Positions 1-7,989 are shown, counted from the first letter of the stretch. The stretch: 64,000 nt of DNA from Nitrososphaera sp. (GCF_013388945.1 NZ_JACAEH010000004.1:310001-374000), one strand, 5' to 3'. Notes: a model not told the origin generated them from the letters alone. Numbers and translations are program-made.

Positions 1-345
1 GCGATGGACGACGACATGAACACGTCGCTTGCGCTCACCGCGTTCTTGAAATTCGTGACGAGGATAAACCAGCTTGCAGCGTCTGACAGGCTGACCGCAG
101 GGGTCGCCCGGGCGTCGCTCCCGGCGTTTGAAAAAATGATGGGCATCCTGGGGCTGAAGGTGGTGGAAGCCGGCGAGCAGGAGCGAAAGGAGATTGAGGC
201 GCTAGTTGCAGAGCGCAACCGGTTGCGGGCGGATAAAAAGTTCAGGGAGGCCGACGACATACGCAAAACGCTGGTGCAGCGCTCGGTGGAACTGATGGAC
301 CACAAAGGCAGGACGGTCTGGAAGAAGGTAGAAAGGCCCGAGTAG
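1..345 (+). CDS. cysS: Cysteinyl-tRNA synthetase, C-terminal fragment (5' end outside window)
   Basis: The reading frame is open from the first base, so this is only the last ~114 residues of a longer gene. The opening residues AMDDDMNTSLAL match the conserved 'MDDDFNT' element just after the KMSKS region of class I CysRS. What follows is a helical anticodon-binding (DALR-like) tail with the ADDIR element ('FREADDIRKTL') typical of CysRS C-termini. The enzyme charges tRNA-Cys in the cytoplasm. The catalytic Rossmann domain and zinc ligands lie upstream of the window. Family assignment is firm; nothing can be said about the start. Confidence 0.9.
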   Translation, partial: AMDDDMNTSLALTAFLKFVTRINQLAASDRLTAGVARASLPAFEKMMGILGLKVVEAGEQERKEIEALVAERNRLRADKKFREADDIRKTLVQRSVELMDHKGRTVWKKVERPE

Positions 346-423
346 CATGTTTTAACCTCTTTGTGCATTTCGATACACTTGCCTGTTAATGTCGGATAAG
401 GCCGACACAATTGAGTATAGGCA

Positions 424-750
424 ATGAAGATTATCGACGGCAAGCGTACAGGCTCGGTCACTTTTGACGAGGACGGGATGCTCATAGGCGAGCTGGCCGG
501 CGACGTCATTGTCAATTCCGGCTACCTCGAGCTGAAGGGCAGGGTGCTTGGAAACCTGCTTGTCAGGGGCGGCTCGTGCAGGCTCACCGGCATCGTGAGG
601 GGCAACGTGGTCAACGAAAAGGGCGACCTGGAAGTGTTCGGCACGGTGCACGGCAAGGTGATAACGAAAACAGGATACACCTACATCAACCCGGAAAGCA
701 AGATAGGCGGCGTAGAGAACGCGCCGCTGAAGAAGGAAATGAGCACCTAG
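424..750 (+). CDS. Bactofilin-like polymer-forming protein
   Basis: A 108-residue protein consisting almost wholly of short beta-strand/turn repeats rich in Gly and Val (for example GELAGDVIVNSG, GRVLGNLLVRGG, GTVHGKVITKTG), the pattern of the bactofilin (DUF583) right-handed beta-helix. Bactofilins self-assemble into filaments or scaffolds at the membrane; in archaea the role is not established. There is no signal peptide or membrane segment. Its TAG stop overlaps the convergent stop of the next gene by two bases, so the two genes are packed tail to tail. The fold assignment is from the repeat pattern, so the name is moderately sure and the function is not known. Confidence 0.6.
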   Translation: MKIIDGKRTGSVTFDEDGMLIGELAGDVIVNSGYLELKGRVLGNLLVRGGSCRLTGIVRGNVVNEKGDLEVFGTVHGKVITKTGYTYINPESKIGGVENAPLKKEMST

Positions 751-938
751 CCAGACTTTATCTTTTCAAGGTCCTTCTGCAGCGACTCTATCGTCTTTGG
801 GATCTCTTCCTTTGCGCAAGGCAGACACATCTGTTGGAGCGACAAGGGATATGCAAAGTATTTTTCATTGAGCGCAATGTCGCGCTTGCACTTTGTGCAC
901 TTCTTCATCTTGTACGGGTCGGTGTTTTTCACTATCAC
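747..938 (-). CDS. Small zinc-finger protein
   Basis: A ~53-63 residue protein with four cysteines in two pairs: KCTKCKRD near the N-terminus and QMCLPCAKEE about 30 residues later, a plausible zinc ribbon, followed by a short charged helix (IESLQKDLEKIKSG). The GTG at 938 overlaps the end of the beta-CASP RNase gene (stop at 935-937), suggesting translational coupling; an ATG at 908 is the alternative start and gives 53 residues. The pairing with an RNase suggests, but does not show, an RNA-related role. Confidence 0.6.
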   Translation of the reverse strand: MIVKNTDPYKMKKCTKCKRDIALNEKYFAYPLSLQQMCLPCAKEEIPKTIESLQKDLEKIKSG

Positions 939-2197
939 ACTTCTACGACCTCGCCCTGCTCTGGCGCGTGCGCGTCGTAGCCGTACTTTTCCCTTATCTC
1001 TGCCGCAAACTTTTCGCACGACGGCCCGTCTCCGTGGACGCACAGCACCTTGGGGTTGCCCTTCACGCGGTCCAGGATCTCGAAAAGCTCGCTTCGGCTG
1101 TTGTGGCCTGAGAACTCGAAGCGCTTGACGTCGGCGTAGCACTTGTGCATCTTGCCGTCAAAGTTGGCGACGCGCTTGTCAAGGAGCATCCTTCCCGGCG
1201 TGCCCTCGCCCTGGTAAGACACGAGCGCTATGCCGTTCTTCTCGTTGTTCATTATCGCCTGCGTGTAAAATATCGCGGAACCTCCGACGAGCATGCCTGC
1301 CGGCGAAATGATGACGCACGGCTCGGTTGCCACCTTCTTGCGCCTGCTCCAGCCGGTTATCCACTCTGCGCCGCCTATTGCGCGCTTGAACATCTCGGGG
1401 TCGCGAAGGTATGCAGGATGACGGCCCATTATCTCGTTTGCCTTGAGAGCCATGCCGTCCATGACCACCTTGTGCTTGAAATCGTAGGCCTCAAGCACGC
1501 AGGCTATCTCCTGGGCGCGCTCTACCGAAAACGACGGTATGAACATCGTGCCGCCGCGCCCTATCACTTCGTAGCAGAATTCCACGAGCTCCTTTTCGGA
1601 CTGCTCGCGCGGCGTCTGCTCTGCCTGCGAGTAGGTGCTCTCTATTATCATCATGTCTATGGGACCAAAGTCCAAATCGGCCGGGCGCAAAAGTTTCGAG
1701 CCGCGGGTGTTGATGTCGCCGGTGTAGAACAGCTTTTTCCCTTCGTGCTCCACGATGACAGTCGAGCCACCGACCACGTGGCCCGACTCGTGCAGAGTCA
1801 CTTTCACGTCCTTGACCATGTACGGCTCCCTGTACTGGAGTTTCTTGGAGCTCTTGAGCATGGTCATGACGTCGATGTATTCAAACGGCAGGTAGAACCC
1901 TGACAGCTTTATCATGTCCTCTATGAGGAGTTCTGACAGCTCAAACGTCGGAAGAGTCGCAAGCGCAGGGATGTCAGCCGAGCCCGAGAGGTAGAGCGAC
2001 GGCACAAAGCCTGAATGATCGAGGTGCGCGTGCGTTATCACCACTGCGTCGACCTCCTTTGGCTTGACGTGCATCGGGAAAACAGGCTCGCGCCTGAGTA
2101 GCACGCCGTAATCCATCAGTATGTTCGTTCCATTGCAGCTTGCGAGAAAAGCAGAGCGGCCGACCTCTTTTGCGGCCCCCATAACCTTAACTTTCAA
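935..2197 (-). CDS. Beta-CASP metallo-beta-lactamase RNase (aCPSF2-like)
   Basis: A 420-residue member of the beta-CASP RNase family, which processes or degrades RNA as endo- and/or 5'-3' exonucleases. The metallo-beta-lactamase zinc motif HAHLDH is at residues 56-61, followed by SGHVVG (His ~140), TGDIN (Asp ~161) and a late FSGHNSRSEL (motif with a catalytic His). The beta-CASP insert lies around residues 190-350. No N-terminal KH domains are present, so it resembles the shorter archaeal aCPSF2 rather than KH-containing aCPSF1. The TTG start is chosen because MKVKVMGAAKEVGRS is the family's conserved N-terminus; a TATA-like CTTTAAAGC lies upstream near 2229-2237. A zinc-finger gene overlaps its 3' end. 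Confidence 0.87.
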   Translation of the reverse strand: MKVKVMGAAKEVGRSAFLASCNGTNILMDYGVLLRREPVFPMHVKPKEVDAVVITHAHLDHSGFVPSLYLSGSADIPALATLPTFELSELLIEDMIKLSGFYLPFEYIDVMTMLKSSKKLQYREPYMVKDVKVTLHESGHVVGGSTVIVEHEGKKLFYTGDINTRGSKLLRPADLDFGPIDMMIIESTYSQAEQTPREQSEKELVEFCYEVIGRGGTMFIPSFSVERAQEIACVLEAYDFKHKVVMDGMALKANEIMGRHPAYLRDPEMFKRAIGGAEWITGWSRRKKVATEPCVIISPAGMLVGGSAIFYTQAIMNNEKNGIALVSYQGEGTPGRMLLDKRVANFDGKMHKCYADVKRFEFSGHNSRSELFEILDRVKGNPKVLCVHGDGPSCEKFAAEIREKYGYDAHAPEQGEVVEV

Positions 2198-2239
2198 TTT
2201 TTACAGCTGCGATTTCCATTCAAGGCGCTTTAAAGCTTG

Positions 2240-3040
2240 CTAATCGAAACTGACCTGCCACAGCGGCTCGGGCACCGCAGGGTTTTCCAGCTTTTGCATG
2301 TACCCAAACCCGCACTCGTCAAGCACCACCTCAAAGTCATAGCGGTCATCCGGGTCTTCACGCGCTATATGCGCCTTGAGCGCCTCTCTCACCCTGCCGG
2401 CGACACGCGGCCGAGCGTACACGTACCACAGGTTGTGCGCGCCGCGCATTTTCGCAAGCTCAGCCCGCTTTTGCTCGCCCATCTTTGTGTAATGCCTGTT
2501 CATTATCTCGATGTTGACGTCCTCCCAGGAAGGCGTGCGCCAGCGCGCCACGCGCTCAAAGCCGTGGCCGTCAAACTCGGCGGCAAGGCTTATGCCCTGG
2601 TCTAAAGTAGTGATGATGACGTCGGTGTTCTTTGCGACTGGGTCGCGGTAGTCCTGACCCGGCTCCATCCAGCCCACGAAAATGACGTCATAGCGTTTGC
2701 TGATCCAGTGCGCGTCGGATACTGCGATATAGCCGGGCTTTTCGATGCCAAGGCCGTAAAAGATGCCGGCGTCCTTTTCCATGCCTTCGGCGTCAGGCAG
2801 GAATTCTCTGACGCGCTTTAGAAAGTCGCCGTAGCCGCAACCAACGTCGAGGTAGCTTGGGTTTTCGCCGACGGCTCTGGCGATGGCGACGGTGCGCCTG
2901 ACGTCTATCCTGCGGTATGAAAAATACGTGCCGCAAAAGAACGGAAAGCTGTACCTCTCGTGGTGGGGCGACGCCGCGTGCGCCCTGTACTGCTCTAGAG
3001 ACTTTCTTGCGTTGCGGAGATCCTGGGTGAAAAACGGCAC
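2240..3040 (-). CDS. Class I SAM methyltransferase-like protein (paralogue 2)
   Basis: About 266 residues with a Rossmann glycine motif (YLDVGCGYGDFLKRV) and a following acidic residue region (GMEKDAG), as in SAM-dependent methyltransferases; no substrate can be assigned. It is a clear tandem duplicate of the gene upstream (3040-3852): both share VPF..DLR near the start, R.(D)VRR, GWMEPG, WRTPSW.DVN, MRGAHN.WYVYARP or the equivalent, and YDFE.VLDECGFGYM. The start chosen is the GTG at 3040, whose G is shared with the upstream TAG stop (TAGTG). It aligns with the N-terminus of the paralogue, so the longer in-frame extension to 3112 is unlikely. Confidence 0.75.
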   Translation of the reverse strand: MPFFTQDLRNARKSLEQYRAHAASPHHERYSFPFFCGTYFSYRRIDVRRTVAIARAVGENPSYLDVGCGYGDFLKRVREFLPDAEGMEKDAGIFYGLGIEKPGYIAVSDAHWISKRYDVIFVGWMEPGQDYRDPVAKNTDVIITTLDQGISLAAEFDGHGFERVARWRTPSWEDVNIEIMNRHYTKMGEQKRAELAKMRGAHNLWYVYARPRVAGRVREALKAHIAREDPDDRYDFEVVLDECGFGYMQKLENPAVPEPLWQVSFD

Positions 3041-3852
3041 TAAAAGATCACTTCCCAGAGCTTTTTCGCGGTGGTGAGCGTGGACAGCTCCTCCATGTAC
3101 CCAAACCCACACTCGTCCAGAACAGACTCAAAGTCGTACCTTTCTTTTGCGTTTTCAGTTGCAAGATGCGTTTCCAGCCCGGACGCGACGCGCCCTGCTA
3201 TTTCGGGCCTTGCATAGACGTACCAGAAATTGTGCGCGCCGCGCAGCTTTGCAAGCTGCTCTTTTTTCTCGGCAGCAAGCGAGGGCGTGTAGTATCTGTT
3301 CATGAGCTCCGCGTTGACGTCTATCCACGAGGGCGTGCGCCACCAGGCTATCTGTTCAAACCCAAACTCGTCGTACTCGCAGCCGCCGTTTATCCCGCAC
3401 TGGCCGCCGGCGTCAAAAGTCGTTATGACGCACTTTGCAGCTTTTGCGACGTGGCGGCGAAAGTCTGTGCCGGGCTCCATCCACCCTACAAACGCCACGT
3501 CGACTGCCGGGCACTGCTCTGCTCCGGCGACTTGTACATAGTCCGGCTTTTTTCCAAACTCGAATATGCCGCCTTCTTTTTCAATCCCTGTTGCCTGCGG
3601 CAAAAACTCGCGCACTCTGGCAAGGAAGTCGCCCAGGCCACAGCCGACGTCGACATAGCTTGGGTTCTCGTTCACTGACTTTGCAAGAGCCGCGACGCGC
3701 CTCACGTCGACCTTTCGGTATGCAAAATACGACCCGGCAAAGAACGGAAAGATGTAACGCGAATGGTGGGCCGGCGGATTTTTGCCCAGAAAATCCTGGT
3801 ACGCAGAAAAAGCCTGCCTTAGATCGCCAAGCTTGAAGGGCACACCATGCAC
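3040..3852 (-). CDS. Class I SAM methyltransferase-like protein (paralogue 1)
   Basis: A 270-residue protein with the SAM-binding loop YVDVGCGLGDFLARV and then GIEKEGG, otherwise with no recognised catalytic signature. It is the first gene of a two-gene tandem duplication; the downstream copy starts one base inside this gene's stop codon. Conserved blocks shared only by the pair (GWMEPGTD, WWRTPSWIDVN, LRGAHNFWYVYARPE, VLDECGFGYM) suggest a lineage-specific family. The GTG at 3852 is used, but a second GTG four codons on would align better with the paralogue. Function unknown. Confidence 0.75.
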   Translation of the reverse strand: MHGVPFKLGDLRQAFSAYQDFLGKNPPAHHSRYIFPFFAGSYFAYRKVDVRRVAALAKSVNENPSYVDVGCGLGDFLARVREFLPQATGIEKEGGIFEFGKKPDYVQVAGAEQCPAVDVAFVGWMEPGTDFRRHVAKAAKCVITTFDAGGQCGINGGCEYDEFGFEQIAWWRTPSWIDVNAELMNRYYTPSLAAEKKEQLAKLRGAHNFWYVYARPEIAGRVASGLETHLATENAKERYDFESVLDECGFGYMEELSTLTTAKKLWEVIF

Positions 3853-3931
3853 ACCATGCGCTCCCTATTTTTGCTTGGCGCGCAGCAAACGTCGATTTCC
3901 ACTACATAACACCGTTTAAAGAAACCCAAAA

Positions 3932-3942
3932 CGCTTATTAAG
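3932..3942 (+). promoter_or_regulatory. TATA box for leaderless small gene at 3965
   Basis: CGCTTATTAAG lies about 27 bases before the ATG at 3965, the spacing expected for an archaeal TATA box of a leaderless transcript. It supports that start codon. Confidence 0.5.
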
Positions 3943-3964
3943 TTGCTACCGTAAAACGTCCAGT

Positions 3965-4186
3965 ATGGTTAGGAAATTCGACGACTGGTGGAAGACGGTT
4001 CCAGCTGACTTGAAAACAAAGGCTCGCAAGGGCGACGAGGCAAACAAGCCACTGCTCAACCAGGTTAACTATGTTCTTCTGCATCTTCACCTGGCCGGCA
4101 AGCACGATGCAAAGCCGACCCACGAAGAGCTCAAGGACTGGCTGCACAGTGGTCAGGTCGACGTCCTGAGAACTGGCGGCAAGTAA
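3965..4186 (+). CDS. Small conserved hypothetical protein
   Basis: A 73-residue soluble, charged, probably helical protein (begins MVRKFDDWWKT; ends VDVLRTGGK) without cysteines, signal peptide or membrane segment. It stands alone with its own TATA box 27 bases upstream and a T-rich stretch just after the stop. I do not recognise a functional family; the strong promoter and terminator signals and clean coding composition argue that it is real. Confidence 0.65.
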   Translation: MVRKFDDWWKTVPADLKTKARKGDEANKPLLNQVNYVLLHLHLAGKHDAKPTHEELKDWLHSGQVDVLRTGGK

Positions 4187-4214
4187 ACTATTTTCTCTTT
4201 TTCCTTTCTTTTTG
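4187..4214 (+). terminator. T-rich terminator
   Basis: Immediately after the stop of the 73-residue gene the plus strand runs through several T-tracts (TTTTCTCTTTTTCC, TTTCTTTTTG), the usual archaeal intrinsic termination signal. Confidence 0.5.
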
Positions 4215-4275
4215 ATTTTCAAATTTCCAACGTTGTTTGACGATAGTTATAACACTGTTTTGAGAAAGCCACAGG

Positions 4276-4285
4276 GTTTAAATAG
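4276..4285 (+). promoter_or_regulatory. TATA box for ferredoxin-type gene
   Basis: GTTTAAATAG sits about 40 bases before the ATG at 4321, predicting a transcript with a leader of roughly 10-15 bases. Confidence 0.5.
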
Positions 4286-4320
4286 TTTCGAGCAGTGTTC
4301 ATCGCTTAGTGATTTAACAG

Positions 4321-4614
4321 ATGCCAATTGCTATACTTCCAGACGTCGATGAGCAAAGATGCATCGGTTGCGCACTCTGTGTAGAAATCTGCACCGCTCT
4401 AGGTCCAGACGTACTCAGGGTCAAGCCGGTGGAAGGATGGAAGAGGGGTAAGGCATTCGTGTTCTATCCAGAAAGATGCATCTCCGACGGAGCATGCGTC
4501 GGTGTGTGCCCAACACACGCTATCTTCTGGATGAGGCCGATGGAATACACCCCAGGACAGCCAGTCCCGCTGCACAAGAACGGTGTGTTCAGCAAGGGCT
4601 GGGAAGAAGGCTAA
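4321..4614 (+). CDS. 4Fe-4S ferredoxin-type protein
   Basis: A 97-residue electron carrier with two cysteine clusters: CIGCALCVEIC near residues 15-25 (CxxCxxC-x3-C) and C-x5-C-x3-CP around residues 54-64 (the stretch RCISDGACVGVCP). The first cluster looks like a full 4Fe-4S motif arrangement with the late CP cysteine; the second set may bind a second cluster. The C-terminal ~30 residues (MEYTPGQPVPLHKN) extend beyond a minimal ferredoxin. It is monocistronic with its own TATA box and a T-rich 3' end. The redox partner cannot be told from context. Confidence 0.8.
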   Translation: MPIAILPDVDEQRCIGCALCVEICTALGPDVLRVKPVEGWKRGKAFVFYPERCISDGACVGVCPTHAIFWMRPMEYTPGQPVPLHKNGVFSKGWEEG

Positions 4615-4621
4615 GCGTCCC

Positions 4622-4652
4622 ATCCACTCTTTCTCTTTTTCCTTTTTTCAAA
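4622..4652 (+). terminator. T-rich terminator
   Basis: Successive pyrimidine and T runs (CTCTTTCTCTTTTTCCTTTTTTC) directly follow the ferredoxin-type gene. Confidence 0.5.
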
Positions 4653-4684
4653 ACTTATCTAGTCGTTTGTCGATAATTATCGCA

Positions 4685-4798
4685 ATGTGCGACTACATGT
4701 ATTATGAAGTCCCGCGCAAGCACAGGGTAAGGAAGGCAGCCGAGCCGGAACCCGAACTCGAAAAGGCAGAAGAAAGACCGATAATCGTCAAAGCCTAG
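4685..4798 (+). CDS. Tiny charged protein (37 aa)
   Basis: The ATG at 4685 opens a 37-residue frame (begins MCDYMYYEVPRKHR; ends with an E/P/K-rich tail). The weak TATA-like element CTTATCTAGT lies ~30 bases upstream. It is too short for homology inference; its stop overlaps the convergent end of endonuclease V by about ten bases. Plausible but unproven gene. Confidence 0.4.
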   Translation: MCDYMYYEVPRKHRVRKAAEPEPELEKAEERPIIVKA

Positions 4799-5396
4799 AA
4801 TAGGCGTCTGCAAGCCTGAGCGGCTCTGGGAGCCACTCTCCCTTCTTTGTCAGGCCCTTTACTGCCGATACTGCAGATTCAAGCGATATCCTGTTACCCA
4901 CACTCACGTACAGCTTTTTCCTGCCTTGTATGACATAACCTAGGACCTCACCGTCAATCTCAACGTTATCGCCTTTTACCGTGCCGCAGAGGAGGCTCTT
5001 TGCCACGCCGATTGCCGGCTTGTCAAGCGCGACTCCAAGGTAGCATGCAAGGCCACACCTGCGCGGGTGGAGCCGGCCGTGGCCGTCAACCAGCAACAGG
5101 TCATAGCGCTCTAGCTTTTTCAGCGTGCGTAGCGCGGGCCCAGCCTCGCGCAGCACAAAAAGGCCCGGGATGTACGGCTGCTTCACCGCGCTTTTTGTCA
5201 TGGCGCGCTCTACTACGTTCAGCTGGCGGTCCACAACGACGGCCGCGCAGTGCGCTATTCCTTGGCGGTAGGAAACATCCACGCCGCAGAATAGCTCCAT
5301 CTGTCCAAAGTCGTCGCTGGCGACAACCTTTTTCGCAAGCTCTGCCTGCTGCCTTTTTGCGGCCTCCGGTGTTGACGGTAGCCTAAAGCCTCTCAA
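4788..5396 (-). CDS. nfi: Endonuclease V (deoxyinosine-specific)
   Basis: A 202-residue endonuclease V, which nicks one base 3' to deoxyinosine in DNA (or inosine in RNA) to start repair of deaminated adenine. Family motifs are all present: GVDVSY (first catalytic Asp), YIPGLFVLREAGP (the wedge motif), DGHGRLHPRRCGLACYLG (second catalytic Asp/His region) and IGVAKS. The family's length is normal. The only reasonable start is a TTG at 5396 that overlaps the last codons of tgtA by 14 bases, so it is very likely translated from the LSm-tgtA-nfi mRNA. Confidence 0.92.
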   Translation of the reverse strand: MRGFRLPSTPEAAKRQQAELAKKVVASDDFGQMELFCGVDVSYRQGIAHCAAVVVDRQLNVVERAMTKSAVKQPYIPGLFVLREAGPALRTLKKLERYDLLLVDGHGRLHPRRCGLACYLGVALDKPAIGVAKSLLCGTVKGDNVEIDGEVLGYVIQGRKKLYVSVGNRISLESAVSAVKGLTKKGEWLPEPLRLADAYSRL

Positions 5397-6903
5397 TGAC
5401 GTGGTCTGAATAATCCTCGACGCGGGCCTTTAGCTTTGCTTCTGCTATTGCCTGCTTCATGAACGGGTCCGCGACTGCCACGATATCTGAAAATCCGTTA
5501 TTTGCCACAAAACCTGTCAGCGATTCGACAAATGTTGGGTAATCCGCGACGTCCCTTTCCGCCCTCGCAGTCACGTTGTGCGACGCCGGAAAGACGTCGG
5601 ATATCTCTGCCGGGATTATGCCGAGAAACGGGTTGTAGGTGGCAATCTGCGCGCCTGGAAATTTCTTTGCAATCTCTCTAAAACCCCGCGTGGAATAAAA
5701 CGGGTGGATCTCGCCTTCCGGGAAAAGCACCAGGCTCTTTTTGCGAGAGGCAAACTCTGACACAAGCTTTCTGTATCTTCGCGCCTCCGGCCTGTGCTGG
5801 TCTATCGCGTCGAAAAAGAATATCGCCTTTTCCTTGAACGCAGGCGTCCCTTCTGCAAGATACCCAAACTCGTCGTTTGCAAAAAGCTGCACCGCTTCCA
5901 TGAGCTTGGGGTGCGCGCGGGCCTTTTGCATCACGTATTCCCAGAGCCTGCCGTCCATTATCGCCTGCTTTGTGGCGTCGACCTCTGCCTTCAAGACGTG
6001 CAGGTTGTGCCTTGCTACTTCCACCATCCTGCGGTCCCTGTCAAGCGAGCGCAGTTCGCTGGCAGTGTAAGAGGCGCAGACCGCGCACTGGCACGGAAGG
6101 TACGCAAGCTCGCCAAGCCTCACCGTCCCGTTTGCGTGCATGTACCTGTCGTCCTTTGCGTACAGCATGTAAGACGCCGAGTCAAACGTGTCGCAGCCAA
6201 GGGCTATCGCAAGCGGAATCGTGAGCGGGTGGCCGGCGCCAAAGAGGTGCACAGGCTTTGCGGGTATCGCCTTTTTTGCGTGCGCTATCATCCTTGCAAG
6301 CGTGGCAAACTCGTACGCCTCCATCAATTCAACCGGACTGCCAAGTGCCATCATCTGAAAGCCCATGTCGTCAAGCGCCCTTGCGGAATGCTCCACCAGG
6401 TCAAAATGCTCTGCGCCCTGCACCGGCCCTATCCATATCGCGTCGGTCTTGCCCACAGTGCGCAGCGTGGTGTCGCAGTTGGCAAGCGTGGTCCCGACGT
6501 ACTCCTTGGCAAGCTCGTACGGCAAGCCATAACCGGTGGGCTTGTCAAGCGGGATAGGAATGTCGCTTTTGATGTCTTTTTCAAACTGGGCCATGTCTGC
6601 AGGTTCCACTTCCACCGAGCCGTATTCCAGGACCTGGTATCCGCCAGAGTCTGTCATCACAGCGCCGTCAAATCCGATGATGTCGTGTATGCCCCTCTTT
6701 CTTGCCTCGTCGCCGTACTGCTTGAGCGTGATGTAGGCGTTTGTTATGACAAGGTCAAAGCCCATCTTTTTCAGGAACTGCGGGGCTATTGTCTGCTTCA
6801 CAGGATGCACTACCGGCACGAAAGCCGGCGTCTCGACTGCGCCGTGGGGGGTCTCGAGCCTGCCTATCCGGGCCGCAAGATCCGTGTACCGGACCTCAAA
6901 CAC
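5383..6903 (-). CDS. tgtA: Archaeosine tRNA-guanine transglycosylase
   Basis: A 506-residue enzyme that exchanges guanine-15 of the tRNA D-loop for preQ0, the first tRNA step of archaeosine synthesis. Visible features are the catalytic MTDSGGYQ (Asp ~85), GPVQG, the second catalytic region FDSASYMLYAKDDRY, and the zinc site CQC..C about residues 276-281 with a later His. A C-terminal ~150-residue domain follows, but no obvious PUA domain, so a separate PUA/ArcS-like protein elsewhere is expected. The GTG start shares its G with the TAG stop of the upstream LSm gene (TAGTG), showing translational coupling. Confidence 0.94.
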   Translation of the reverse strand: MFEVRYTDLAARIGRLETPHGAVETPAFVPVVHPVKQTIAPQFLKKMGFDLVITNAYITLKQYGDEARKRGIHDIIGFDGAVMTDSGGYQVLEYGSVEVEPADMAQFEKDIKSDIPIPLDKPTGYGLPYELAKEYVGTTLANCDTTLRTVGKTDAIWIGPVQGAEHFDLVEHSARALDDMGFQMMALGSPVELMEAYEFATLARMIAHAKKAIPAKPVHLFGAGHPLTIPLAIALGCDTFDSASYMLYAKDDRYMHANGTVRLGELAYLPCQCAVCASYTASELRSLDRDRRMVEVARHNLHVLKAEVDATKQAIMDGRLWEYVMQKARAHPKLMEAVQLFANDEFGYLAEGTPAFKEKAIFFFDAIDQHRPEARRYRKLVSEFASRKKSLVLFPEGEIHPFYSTRGFREIAKKFPGAQIATYNPFLGIIPAEISDVFPASHNVTARAERDVADYPTFVESLTGFVANNGFSDIVAVADPFMKQAIAEAKLKARVEDYSDHVIERL

Positions 6904-7316
6904 TACTTCTTTGTCTCCTTCATAAACTCGTCAAAGATGGCCCTGACCCTGTCTGCGGAAAGGCCCGTGCCTTCCTCTACGCCGGACTGCGTGACCTTTA
7001 TCTTGTCCATCACGATGATGGCGCCGACATCCTCGCGGATCTTGACAAGGCCGGGGAACACGCGCGCAAGCCTGTCTGCTAGCGCCCTAAAGTCAAACGG
7101 CTTTTCCATCAGGCGTATCTCTTTTACAAAGGCGCCGTTCAAGATGACCTTCAGGATGCCGTGGCCCTCCACGTTGTCCAGAACCACGTCCAGCTTGTCG
7201 TCAACACCGGCGAGTGTGCCGTTGTAAACCTTGTTATCGGATGTCTCTACCGCGACCTTCTTGCCCACGAATTGAAGCGTCTCTTCACCAAATCTTCTTG
7301 CTACAACTGCTGCCAT
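6903..7316 (-). CDS. LSm (Sm-like) RNA-binding protein with C-terminal extension
   Basis: A 137-residue protein with an N-terminal Sm fold: Sm1-like residues KVAVETSDNKVYNGTLAGVDDKLDVVLDN and an Sm2-like ILNGAFVKEIRL segment, followed by ~60 further residues absent from minimal archaeal Sm proteins, as in Sm3-type proteins. Sm rings bind U-rich RNA and tRNA-derived fragments in archaea. It is the first gene of an operon with tgtA and endonuclease V, linking RNA binding with tRNA modification. A TATA element TATATATA at about 7338-7346 predicts a leaderless transcript starting at this ATG. Confidence 0.85.
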   Translation of the reverse strand: MAAVVARRFGEETLQFVGKKVAVETSDNKVYNGTLAGVDDKLDVVLDNVEGHGILKVILNGAFVKEIRLMEKPFDFRALADRLARVFPGLVKIREDVGAIIVMDKIKVTQSGVEEGTGLSADRVRAIFDEFMKETKK

Positions 7317-7336
7317 GACAATCTCATTCGCTTGGT

Positions 7337-7347
7337 TGTATATATAC
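7337..7347 (-). promoter_or_regulatory. TATA box of the LSm-tgtA-nfi operon
   Basis: The run GTATATATAC lies 22-31 bases upstream of the LSm ATG on the minus strand, correct for a leaderless archaeal transcript. Confidence 0.6.
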
Positions 7348-7358
7348 GAATTTTTGTT

Positions 7359-7922
7359 TCAGTAGTCAAAGAACCGCTGGACTTCTTCTTCCGATATGAC
7401 AGCAAGCCAGTCCACTGCGCCGGCGCGCCGGGGCTTTTTCTTCTGCGCAGCCGCGATTATGTCGCCGGCTGTCTGCTCGGGCTCTTTTCCCGTCGTGTCA
7501 AACTCGGCCACCTTGCGCTTGCCAAACGCCTTTATCGAGTCGTAAAGCGAAATCCCGAGTATCTCTGCAGACACGTTCTCGTTCACCTTCTCCCTGATGT
7601 AGCCGCGCTCTTGAAGCGTGGCTTCAAGCCTCGCAGGCGAGCGCCTGAGCACTGCCACCATGTCAATCCCCGCAGGCTTGACTACGTAGGGCGCAAGGTG
7701 GCCCACCACCACGAAATTGCCCTTCTTTTTCAGGATGCTGGCAAGCAACCTGCCGAGCTTTTTCATGTCGACCTCAAGCCCCTTGGCGGTTTTGCTTGCA
7801 ACAGCCTCGTTTTCAATGGCAAGCCTGTTGATGTCGACAATCTCTGCCTTCAATCGCTTCGCAACAAGCCTGGCGCTTGTGTGCTTGCCCGTGCCCGGGT
7901 TGCCCGTTATCACTATCTTCAA
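7359..7922 (-). CDS. Adenylate kinase-like NTPase (Fap7/hCINAP family)
   Basis: A 187-residue P-loop protein beginning MKIVITGNPGTGKHT, i.e. a Walker A GNPGTGKHT at residues 7-15, with the short-lid layout of the AK6/Fap7 family (VVVGHLAPY, LRRSPARLEATLQERGY). Eukaryotic and archaeal homologues act in small ribosomal subunit maturation with uS11 and have adenylate kinase/ATPase activity. The annotated start is TTG; no ATG lies near the conserved N-terminus. It is divergently oriented from the small zinc-finger gene at 7990. Confidence 0.85.
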   Translation of the reverse strand: MKIVITGNPGTGKHTSARLVAKRLKAEIVDINRLAIENEAVASKTAKGLEVDMKKLGRLLASILKKKGNFVVVGHLAPYVVKPAGIDMVAVLRRSPARLEATLQERGYIREKVNENVSAEILGISLYDSIKAFGKRKVAEFDTTGKEPEQTAGDIIAAAQKKKPRRAGAVDWLAVISEEEVQRFFDY

Positions 7923-7989
7923 CGCAGAACCTTCGGCTCACTGCTATTTCTCGCTATAGGTTTATCCGAAGCGCTTGCCAAGAAACGGC

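Noticed and set aside
5383..6903. A Dpd-type DNA 7-deazaguanine system built on the tgtA homologue
   Set aside because: The gene has a complete archaeal TgtA signature and lies in a housekeeping LSm-tgtA-nfi operon; no DpdB/C or related genes are adjacent.
5794..7227. 477-residue plus-strand open frame
   Set aside because: It is the antisense of tgtA and the LSm gene; the predicted protein is Arg/His/Cys-rich and without motifs, an artefact of GC-rich codon use.
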